Source: Drechmeria coniospora (lineage: Eukaryota; Ascomycota; Sordariomycetes; Hypocreales; Ophiocordycipitaceae). From it: a stretch of 64,000 nucleotides of DNA. This document shows, piece by piece, positions 56,168 through 64,000 of this stretch. The DNA lies in NCBI RefSeq assembly GCF_001625195.1, contig NC_054391.1, forward strand, positions 868,001-932,000, given 5' to 3'. Within the stretch, counting starts at the first letter, position 1; each line of letters opens with the position of its first letter. Position numbers and translations under genes: made by a program. Under the pieces are notes generated by a model. It made no database searches, was not told where the DNA came from, and was given only the letters and a program-made list of their open reading frames with translations.

Positions 56168-56722
56168 TCAGTCGTAGTCGAGCGTGTCTAGTCCCTTTTC
56201 GACGACATCCCAGGTTCGCTTGCGCAAATCTGGCTTCGGTTCATGTCGGACGTTCTTGCCGCCCTTCCTTTTCTTCGCTTTGCTGCTGCCGCGTCGCATG
56301 GCCGACTGCTGACTTGTCGACTCCTGCTGCTGCTGGGGTGGCGTCTCGCCGGCACCATCGTAGGATATGCCCTCCCGAGGAGTCGCTGCTTTCTGATGCG
56401 CATCCAAGCCCAACTCTCGTCGGCGCAATTCCCTCAGTTCTGACTGCCGGAAGAACTCGATTTCACCATCGGTCAAGGTACGGCGGACACCATCCTCGTA
56501 GTATCCTAGATCATCCTCTTCTTCCTCTGCCGCCCCCGCATCATTGATATCGACGGAATCATGCGACTGGAAGAAGTTTGCCGGATTCACAAACGTGCTC
56601 CCGAAATTGGCAATGGCCTCTTCGCTGAAGTGGCCGTGGAAGAACTCTGCCAAATCATCCTGCGCGACATTAGTCGCGGGACCAGCATGTGCAAGCTGTG
56701 TGAATGGAAAAGAGACCAACAT
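56168..56722 (-). CDS. Small conserved-looking hypothetical protein (DUF3807-like)
   Basis: A frame of 184 aa. Residues 22-45 read DDLAEFFHGHFSEEAIANF. An acidic stretch AEEEEDDLGYY leads into EDGVRRTLTDGEIEFFRQSEL, which resembles the fungal domain of unknown function DUF3807; this is recalled and needs an HMM check. The C-terminal part is Gln- and Lys-rich (KAKKRKGGKN) and ends GLDTLDYD. The start at 56722 is the first ATG in frame, but the Phe/Thr/Ala-rich first 20 residues could be intron read-through: CTAAT and a GCGCAG acceptor precede the DDLAEF codon, so a short upstream exon is possible. Function unknown; the basic tail would suit a nuclear or nucleolar protein. Confidence 0.65.
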   Translation of the reverse strand: MLVSFPFTQLAHAGPATNVAQDDLAEFFHGHFSEEAIANFGSTFVNPANFFQSHDSVDINDAGAAEEEEDDLGYYEDGVRRTLTDGEIEFFRQSELRELRRRELGLDAHQKAATPREGISYDGAGETPPQQQQESTSQQSAMRRGSSKAKKRKGGKNVRHEPKPDLRKRTWDVVEKGLDTLDYD

Positions 56723-57107
56723 CGGTGATGGACGGTCCGCTTGGTGGTATTTTACATTCCCAGGCCTGCTCCAGTCTTTGATTCATATTTTGCTGGCCAG
56801 TTGTGTTGGTGTCGGAGCCTGGGGTTGAAGAGAGCGCCGCTCCAAATTATGTGGCGCGAAAAGGTATGTGCTAATTAATAGTGGTGTTGAGTGGTGTTGG
56901 TGTCGGGTGTCGTTGATGCCTAAGCGCGCTGTCACGTGCCCCGAACCAGCCTGCGCGTCGCCGCTTGCAATGAGGGAAGGATTGGTGGTCTGGAGAATCA
57001 CGCTGGTTTGCATGCAACACGGACCGTTATTTATACGAGACAGAATTGGTCAAAGCCGTCACCTTTGTCCATCACTTCTGCCCCGCGTAACGGAATGGCG
57101 GCCGGCC
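56723..57107. other. Spacer between the two small minus-strand genes
   Basis: No gene was seen. It should contain the promoter (and perhaps a first exon) of the gene ending at 56168 and the 3' end of the next gene. Confidence 0.6.
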
Positions 57108-57707
57108 TCACTTGGCCTGCAATAGCGCCAGGGCGCTCTCGAAAGCTCGCACGACTTCTTCGTCTGTTCAGAGAGTTAGGCTGACACCCACGTCTGCACA
57201 ATGACGGGCGCACTTACAGTGTTGCTGCTTCTGGACGGCCTTTTCCTCCGAAAGGTTGACGAATCGCTGTCTAGTCCGGAGCCTCTTCACGGCCCGGGCA
57301 TCGTCATGCGATGAAGCGGCGGCGGCCCAAGCTTGGAAGTACTGCTTTGCGTCAGTTCGGAATCCGAGAAAACAAAAGACGGCATCCTGGACGTCTGCTA
57401 CCTTGGATAGGCCTTCTGCTTCCTTCATGATCTCCCTCTCGCGAGCATCTGCTGCTTGCAACGCCTTCTCGTACCTCGCCTCAAAATCGTCCCAGTCGAA
57501 TGGCGGGAGATGGCCGGGAGTGCTCGACGCATCTGACTTGGGGCTTCGCTGGTGATCCGACGGCTCAGGCGTCCTCGCTTCCGATTGCGAGCGGCTCTCG
57601 ACGACATCCGCAAGAGCATCCAGCTGCACGCTTTTCTCCTCGTCCTCGGGGGTCGCCGTCGCAGGCTTGTCGCCGGTCAGAGGCCCCGTGGAGGATGGCA
57701 TGGCCAT
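57108..57707 (-). CDS. Hypothetical protein with charged helical core
   Basis: Exons 57218-57707 and 57108-57163 (intron 54 bp with GTAAGT donor, CTAAC branch and CAG acceptor) give 181 aa from the MAMPSS start. The frame is open to 57782 with another ATG, so the start is uncertain. The N-terminal third is Ser/Thr/Pro/Glu-rich. The core is helical and charged: FDWDDFEARYEKALQAADA, then EIMKEAEGLSK, and a C-terminal KAVQKQQHYEEVVRAFESAL that is restored only after splicing. Reading through the intron would give an implausible Cys/His end. The perfect splice signals and in-frame close support a real gene. Family not recognised; no membrane segment or signal peptide seen. Confidence 0.7.
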
Positions 57708-58917
57708 GAATAGGATACGGTGGCAATTCTCAGTTGCTTGCCGTTGTGTGTAGGAAATGGAACGGCTAGAGTGCTCTCGCACTAGATTTGAACTCGACGT
57801 GCGGGCTCTTGTCCAGCACCAGGAAGTGTAGCAGTAGGAAATTGTAGCTTGGAGCGCGCATCGAATCGATGTGAACTCGTAGAGAACGTGCCTGCAACAC
57901 GATGGGAAGTCGATTAGAAGGTGGTAAGTAGGTGCCTACGAGTAGTGGAACTTCTAGTACTGTAAGTACTGTACTCCGTAGGTACCTAATAGTTGGTTCA
58001 GTACCTAGTACTGTACTGTACCGTACATGTACCAGACCTGGTGGTAGGTGGTGATGTGCTATGTTCTTAGTACCAACGGAGTACATGTAGGTACTTACAC
58101 TGACAAGCACATACATACACTTGCTTACAAGTACATGGAGGTCTCCACATCAAAGTATAAGTACGTATGTACAGTAGTTCCACGCAAAGTACAGGTAGTT
58201 CCACGTAAAGTACAGGTAGTTCCTCGCAAAGTACTGTACAGGTAGTTCCACGCAAAGTACAGGTAGTTTCACGCAAAGTACAGGTAGTTTCACGCAAAGT
58301 ACAGGTAGTTCCACGCAAAGTACATGTACTGTAAGCATCTGGCATTTGAACTGGCACAATTACAAAGTACTCATCAGTACTCGTACATGAACAACAGCCA
58401 AGTAATACCGCTCTTTCTGGTATCATCTGCTCATGAATCCGCCCTGGGCACACACACTATTGCACCTACAGCACCTTCAAGAATGTACCGAGTTCAACTA
58501 GTAACAATTACTAGGTAGTGATGGGTGGAAAATGCACCAAGTCGGTACCTAGTACTGTACTTGCCTACCCCCAAAGGCCGCCTGCGTCCTCTGTACATGC
58601 ACTTGGCGGTTGCCTGTACCTCCACTAAAGTAGCCTAGTAGGCCACTAGCAGGTGCTATTTCCATCAAACCACGAGACAAGCTGGACGATACTTCACGTC
58701 ATCTGCCCTGCCCAACCCGTTGGAACATCATGCCGACACAACCACGATAATTCACCGTCCTCTCTTGCTCTCAAACTGTCTTGTGTTTTTTTTTGTAACA
58801 ACATGCATTGCCTTCCCCCCCCCATCTAACCTCTCACAGCCAGGCCGGCCTCCCCATCTCTCCACCAGCGGCGGCGCCCGGTGACGACATCGGACAAGAT
58901 CGAGCCTCATTTTCGTC
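57708..58917. other. Divergent spacer with GTAC-rich minisatellite
   Basis: Promoter region of the hypothetical gene (-) and ATG14 (+). GTAC elements are dense from about 57950 to 58560 and include the 21-bp minisatellite. A T/C-rich block with a T-run at about 58786-58793 precedes the ATG14 start. No gene was supported. Confidence 0.7.
58174..58324. repeat. 21-bp minisatellite, seven units
   Basis: Seven head-to-tail units of the form GTAGTTCCACGCAAAGTACA(G). Five are exact-length 21-mers with one or two substitutions, the third is expanded to 26 bp by an extra GTACT-type insertion, and the last is 20 bp. Each unit contributes one GTAC. The minus strand reads as repeated Leu-Pro-Val-Leu-Cys-Val, which is not a gene. 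Confidence 0.93.
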
Positions 58918-60523
58918 ATGGAATGTGACATCTGCCGTCGCGGCTACGATGCCCACCGCCTACCCTTTCTCTGCCCCGTCGATGCCCGGAACCGTATTTA
59001 CCCGGGGCGAATCGAGAATGTGCATCTTCTTCTGGAGAACGAGAGGCTCCAGGAGCAGATCCATGGTCTCTTGTCGGCGGATGGTGCAAAGTCCTCCAAA
59101 GACGCCGTCGAGCTCTCTCTTGCGAAGCAGCGCCTTGTCGAAGACCGGACGAGCCAGATCCTCGCCGCCGCCGACAAGCTCAGGGACGAGATCCGGTCCG
59201 CCAAGGAGGAGATCAAGGCGAGAACGACGGCTCTGGCCCGGCGCCGATCCGATCTCGCCTCCGTTTCCGACGGCCTCCAGGAGCGCTGGGCCAAACAGCA
59301 GCACGAAATGGACAAGTCGATCCAGATGGCCAGCTTCCGGTGGTCGCAGTGCGCCGAGGACACCGCCAGGACTCGCTCCTTTCTCTGCACCGAGGCCATC
59401 CGGCTTTACGGCCTGAAGCGCACGAGAAAGAGCAACACGTCACGCTACGACTATCACATTGGCAAGATCCCAGTCGTGGATCTGACAAGCATGGACTGTA
59501 CGTCTAATCTCGGTCGTCTCCCCCTCGCCCTCGTTGTCGTTCTCCTCTTCCGCTTCCTCCACTGTGTCATGACATCCGACGCCGGAGCACGCACCATTCC
59601 TCGGAAGCGGCGAGCGGTCCTGTTTCTGGTATCGATTCTGACCTTGATCCACAGCACTCGCTCCCGAAGTCATCTCGACTTCCCTCGCCCACGTCGCCCA
59701 CATTCTCCTTCTCGTCTCTCACTATCTCGCCGTCCGTCTCCCGGCCGAGATAACGCTCCCGCATGGCGACTACCCCCATCCGACCATCTTCAGCCTCGCC
59801 AGCTCGTACCGGCATCGTCCTCCTCTCCCTTTCTCCTCTGGACCCGTCACGACGCCTTCCTCGGCCCATGCCCGCGATTCCGACACCCAGCATGTCCCTC
59901 GCCCCCGTCCCTTGTTCGTCGACAAGCCCCCCGCCCAGCTATCCAAAGATGACCCGGCCATGTACTCATTCTTCCTCGAGGGCGTCACGTTGCTGGCGTA
60001 CGACATCGCCTGGCTCTGCAGCTGTCAAGGCGTATCCATCGGCGACAAGGACTCTTTCGAAGACATCTGTCACATTGGCCGCAATCTCTACACCTTTGTT
60101 CTCAGCTCTCAGCTGCAGGCGTACGTCAGATTGCCCGTCAAGACGGCCAACCAAGGCGGGCATGGGCATGATGGGTCGGTCGATGTCGCAAGCTCGCCGT
60201 CGAACTGGATCGGCCGATACTCTCACGGCACCATGTATTATTATCTCGGCGGCGTCGAAGGGACGGAGTTTGTTCGAACATTCAAGTTGCCGAGCCCCAT
60301 GAAGCTGGCGGACAAGCTGAAGAAGAAGCTGCTCGGAGATGCGGCCGGTGTCGACTGGGAAGTTCTCGACGACGAGGCTTGGAAACCCGATGAAGCGCCG
60401 AACCACGACTGGACGACAAAGGGTAAATCGCATGCCATCATCGACAAGCTGAGGGATCAGGGAGGAAAGGCATTACCCCGTACAGGCTCGAACGGTTGGA
60501 CGAAAGTGAAGCCAAGGGCGTGA
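58918..60523 (+). CDS. ATG14: Autophagy protein Atg14 (Barkor-like), PI3-kinase complex I subunit
   Basis: Targets the Atg6-Vps34-Vps15 kinase to the autophagosome formation site. Exons 58918-59497 and 59655-60523 (intron 157 bp) give 482 aa. The N-terminus MECDICRRGYDAHRLPFLCPVDARN has the conserved Cys motifs (CxxC and a later C). A coiled coil follows at about residues 35-140. After GKIPVVDLTSMD the splice joins to APEVISTSLAHVAHILLLVSHYLAVRLPAEITLPHG, the Atg14/UVRAG core. The C-terminal part contains FFLEGVTLLAYDIAWLCSCQG and FEDICHIGRNLYTFV. It ends in a basic Gly/Lys-rich tail. The N-terminal Cys motif favours Atg14 over the UVRAG/Vps38 branch, but the two share the domain. Its partner Atg6 is encoded at 47562-49091. 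Confidence 0.87.
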
Positions 60524-61712
60524 CGTAACGTGACCTTGCCAGACTCTTCGATGCCACCCGAGCTGAGAGTCGAATGACGGAGAGCAGAGCTTGATCGTCT
60601 CGCTGCTGAAATCTAGCCATGTTTGTGCGGTCAAGTCATTTCTGACCGGGGCATCGTATGTGACTTTCCAGCCGCAGCAGTGTCTGGCCAAGTCGTCCAG
60701 CGAATGGTGCTTCGTTCACCTGCTTCAGGCGTCGGGTTTTCTTTGTAGAGCTAGACTGTAGCTTCTACTGTCGGCAGGTCAGTGGCTTCGATCATTGTTG
60801 GGCATCACTGTCATCTGTGCTAGGTTAGATGGTTGAGTATCTTTTGGTCGTCACCCCGCCCCAACAACTATGCCGCGTCCTCTTATCCGGTTTCCCCACC
60901 GATTAGGCTCATCGTGATGAACTTCTCCTGGCAATGCACTACACAGTACACCGTCTGTTGGCATTTTTCGCAAGATGACCATGAACGCGACAATGGTGCC
61001 GGTCAAAGGATGAGCCAGTCATCGAAGTGGACATCACCCTGCACTATCTGAGTCGTTTCAGGCTCGGACTCGTCTCCAGAGCAGGTAACGTGTTTCACCT
61101 CACCCATACCTCATGATCCGAGCCTGACTGTGGACGGAGATGGGAGGTAGAAGACAGCGGATGCGAGGCGCGATTGAATTGATAAACCGCCAAAATTCGT
61201 CCCAAAGAAGCACATCTCCCCAACCCAAAATCAAGAGAATCTGATGCAAAATAATCCAATAATACAACGCCTGCAGCAAGTCAACAAACATCAAGCATTC
61301 ATCTGTCCAGCAGCCAAGATGTCGATGCGTGCCCTGCCATCCGTCCTCCTCCTCAGCTCCGATGATTCTCCTCCATCCAGCGGCAGTGGCTCGTACAGAC
61401 CTGATCCTCGATACCTCTCCATGGTTCTGTCGATCCTCAGGCGCTCGTCGACCTTTACGGCGCCCTACGTTAACCTCAACCAACAAACTTGTCCGTCACT
61501 CATTCAACGACGACGACACCTGATGCACTGCAACCACAGCCCTGTGTGCGGGCATCCACGGTCGAGGCGAGCATTGTCACTCCTTCACCGTCATCGACTG
61601 TAGTTTTCGAGAAACGACATCTCCAACCTTTGTCGGCCTCCACAGCACCCGACCGGCAACGGCCACGGCCCTCGAAAGTGGGCGACTACGGGACGAGGCC
61701 AGCTTCGATACT
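60524..61712. other. Convergent spacer, no gene seen
   Basis: 3' ends of ATG14 (+) and the edge gene (-). ORFs of 60-130 codons at 60833-61603 show no domain or splice structure. Confidence 0.65.
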
Positions 61713-64000
61713 CTACCTCCGCTTGATAAACAAGCTCGGGGGTTTCCTCCTTCTGCGTTCCACCTGCTTTTTGAGCTTCAAGGCGCTCTCGCTTGGATTG
61801 CTTGCTGCGCCCGTTGTGTCCGGTGCCAGGCCCTGCTGGCTGGACAGCGACGACGATGATGCGGCGGTGTCTGTCGAAGTTGCATTCGGTCCTGCCAAAA
61901 GCTTGCTGACCAGTTCTTTGGGAGATTTCGGCCGAGCGTCGTCATCACCTGCCACGAAGACGACTTGGGCCGGGGATTCTGCACTTGGCTGGGAGTCGAT
62001 ACGACGAGGCGTGGGATTGCTTCCCGGTGTGTCTTCTTTCGTCTTGGCCGCCTCCTTGGCGTCCTCGCTCCCTCCCTTGCCCTTTAGCTGTACCCCCGAT
62101 GGGTCCTGGAGCTTGATACGCAACGGCTCAGTTGTCGGTATGCTGGCGAAACTAATCGATGGAACGTAGTTGTAGGGAACGAGAGGTGCCGGCGCCGCCT
62201 CCGCCTCGGCAGCTGTCCACACAGTCTCAAAGTCTTCCTCCAAGAGTGCGGCCCAGTCAATCGGCTCCTCCAACGACAGACTCTCGGGGGCAACTTCCGG
62301 TGTCGCTTTGGTCTCTACGATAGACACTTCCTTGGCTTGCGTTTCTTGTTCCTGGACGGGCAAGGCAGAGCCGCCTAGGACCGAGGGGCTCACGTCTTGC
62401 CTATCTGCTCTGCCCTCTGAGTCCCCTTTCGGCGGTGTCCAGACGGGGAGGTTGTCGTCTAAAACCACGAGAAAATCGTCCAACGTTCGTCTCTCCACTC
62501 CAGCGGCGAAAAACTCGTCGATAGGGTCTGGAACAGCCTTCGTCACGGCCAGCCTGTCGTCTGGAACCGACGTCGGTGTGTTGGCCAGCGCGACTCTGGC
62601 GGCAGCGACGGATGCGGAAGCGTCATTCTCAGAGCTCAGCGTCAATATGGAAAAGGCATTAACGATCTCGTTAAAGACGTGATGCACGTCATCAACAGTC
62701 AGGAAGGCCGATGGCGGCAAAGTGCCAACATCAGGCATGCTCTCATTTTTGACTCCATACAAATCTTCGCTGCGAGGTGCCGGTCCGGCAGCGCGCGCCT
62801 CGTCGGCGGTGAGAGATGGGTTATGGAGATTCAAGTACTGGTCGAGAAGGGCGTCGCTTTCGCACGCCGCAGAGCACTCAATCTTCACTATCTCGGCTGC
62901 GCCGGGCGTCTCCTGGAGCCGCTGGTGAGAGCTGTGCAGCTGGCAGGCATCATCAAGGTCCATCAACTCCCAACCCTCGTCGACAGGAGGGACGCTCAAG
63001 GTGAGTGACACTCCGGTGCTCTCCCACTCCATCATGGAGTTCTCCCATGCCGGCTGTGTTGGACTGATGGAAAAAGTGGCACGGCGTGTCCGAAGGACAT
63101 GGTCCAGCAGATGCTCCTCGTACGAGGTCTCCTTGTCAAACCGGCCTCCTGGATAGAGGTGTGTGTCCTCGCCACCCAGCTGTAGACGGAGCGTCTGCTG
63201 ATCCTCTCCCTCGTCTACGACTTCGAATTCGAGCTCTCCAACTTCACTCCGGCGCTCGGTAGAGTCCTCCTTCGGTTCTTCGGTGGCATGTGCCAATGGT
63301 GGTGGTGAAGGGTGAAAGCTTGGTTTGCTACCATTCTTGGACAACCCTTTACTGATTGCGCTGTTTGAGTTCGCCAGTTTCTTGCGTCTCAATCCCTCAC
63401 GGTTGTATTCGTATCTGACCGGTCTATGTCGACTTACAGATTGCTCGGTTTCTTTCCGGGAGCTTCCGTGCAGCAACGATCTCGTTTCCCTCGTGCGAAG
63501 GCGCGGAGAGATCACATCTCGCTTGTTATCATTGATGGGATGATCAAAAGTCTTCTTCTGTGGGTAGTTGGCTTCCGGAACAAAACAAGACACTTGTTGA
63601 GGGTGGCTCTTGTTTGCGGGAAGCCGAGTACCATATCGCCCGACCCGGGTCGACTTGCATTCATTCTCACTTCGCATGCATCCTATGAGATCAGCCCTTA
63701 CCAGCCCAAGAGCTTTACTCGCAGGGGACCGGAAAGAGGCCTCGGCGGTCGTTCGCTTCCTATCGGCGCGGTCCATCCCCTCGTCCTCCGAGAGGGCATG
63801 ATCGAGATGGTCGATGAGCGTAAAGGTCAGAGAGGCGAGTTCGGAAAAAACGAACATACAGACGGCATTGCAGACTTCGTTTGTCCACCCTCTGACGCTT
63901 ACATCGGCGGCAGTATCGACGCCGATGACTCTGGCGGACCAAGCCACCATGATGAGTCGACAGCCACGGAGAGGAGAGACAACCAAGATCTCGAAGCAGT
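61713..64000 (-). CDS. Uncharacterised large protein, cut by the right window edge
   Basis: The frame is open from the window edge (64000) down to the stop at 61713, about 760 codons, so the 5' end is missing or the true start is an internal ATG such as 63950 (MVAWSARVIG). No domain was recognised. The N-terminal part (about residues 25-70) is hydrophobic and Cys-containing (CNAVCMFVFSELASLTFTLIDHLDHAL) and could be a helix rather than a membrane span. The middle is Arg/Ser-rich, then acidic, with several short aromatic-acidic patches (DEFFAAGVERRTLDDFLVVL, PIDWAALLEEDFETVW). The C-terminus is strongly basic (LKLKKQVERRRRKPPSLFIKRR), which may bind nucleic acid or act as a nuclear signal. Length and absence of stops over 2.28 kb argue for a real gene. 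Confidence 0.7.
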   Translation of the reverse strand, partial: CFEILVVSPLRGCRLIMVAWSARVIGVDTAADVSVRGWTNEVCNAVCMFVFSELASLTFTLIDHLDHALSEDEGMDRADRKRTTAEASFRSPASKALGLVRADLIGCMRSENECKSTRVGRYGTRLPANKSHPQQVSCFVPEANYPQKKTFDHPINDNKRDVISPRLRTRETRSLLHGSSRKETEQSVSRHRPVRYEYNREGLRRKKLANSNSAISKGLSKNGSKPSFHPSPPPLAHATEEPKEDSTERRSEVGELEFEVVDEGEDQQTLRLQLGGEDTHLYPGGRFDKETSYEEHLLDHVLRTRRATFSISPTQPAWENSMMEWESTGVSLTLSVPPVDEGWELMDLDDACQLHSSHQRLQETPGAAEIVKIECSAACESDALLDQYLNLHNPSLTADEARAAGPAPRSEDLYGVKNESMPDVGTLPPSAFLTVDDVHHVFNEIVNAFSILTLSSENDASASVAAARVALANTPTSVPDDRLAVTKAVPDPIDEFFAAGVERRTLDDFLVVLDDNLPVWTPPKGDSEGRADRQDVSPSVLGGSALPVQEQETQAKEVSIVETKATPEVAPESLSLEEPIDWAALLEEDFETVWTAAEAEAAPAPLVPYNYVPSISFASIPTTEPLRIKLQDPSGVQLKGKGGSEDAKEAAKTKEDTPGSNPTPRRIDSQPSAESPAQVVFVAGDDDARPKSPKELVSKLLAGPNATSTDTAASSSSLSSQQGLAPDTTGAASNPSESALKLKKQVERRRRKPPSLFIKRR

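Overview
The window is nuclear DNA of a filamentous ascomycete, most likely a sordariomycete of the Hypocreales. The evidence is compact genes with short introns (mostly 49-105 bp, GT...AG, CTAAC/CTGAC-like branch sites), G/C-rich third codon positions, and proteins that read like Fusarium/Metarhizium-type orthologues from family knowledge; no database search was run. Seventeen protein-coding genes and one tRNA gene could be supported. They are housekeeping genes, not a secondary-metabolite or effector cluster. I found no transposon ORF, CRISPR, rRNA or viral gene.

Layout. 1-3340: gene-free, with a 10-bp minisatellite. 3341-5014 (-): TFIIA large subunit. 5015-6644: GTAC-rich spacer. 6645-8528 (-): Cdc20. 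9478-11930 (+): kelch-BTB protein of the Ral2/LZTR1 type. 13442-16795 (-): Sfp1-type zinc-finger regulator with a 744-bp intron and an Ala-rich N-terminus. 16796-25272: 8.5 kb without a recognisable gene, full of GTAC-based short repeats. 25273-26045 (+): Rcf2. 26583-28127 (-): uncharacterised kelch protein. 29521-31999 (+): Dus3. 32405-33877 (-): Pex13. 34633-34704 (+): tRNA-Arg(ACG). 35504-37847 (-): Cac2. 37848-41880: second large GTAC-rich spacer. 41881-46830 (+): full-length ABCC transporter. 47562-49091 (-): Atg6/Beclin. 49779-52394 (+): Scm3-like CENP-A chaperone. 53024-54430 (-): casein kinase 2 alpha. 56168-56722 (-) and 57108-57707 (-): two small conserved-looking unknowns. 58918-60523 (+): Atg14. 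61713-64000 (-): unknown protein cut by the window edge.

Functional links. Atg6 and Atg14 are subunits of the same autophagy-specific PI3-kinase complex I and lie about 10 kb apart. Scm3 and Cac2 are both histone chaperones (CENP-A/H4 and H3/H4). TFIIA and Sfp1 act in transcription, Cdc20 and CK2 in cell-cycle control. Otherwise the genes look like an ordinary mixed fungal chromosome arm.

The least explained feature is the spacer DNA. Short elements built from the self-complementary tetranucleotide GTAC (GTACTCCGTAC / GTACGGAGTAC, GTACATGTAC, GTACTGTAC, GTACTTGC) recur many times in the long intergenic stretches and look sparse in the exons. Locally they form tandem arrays. I could not compute enrichment; the pattern was seen by eye.

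Exon limits below come from reading splice signals against family knowledge; wherever I summed exon lengths they close in frame.
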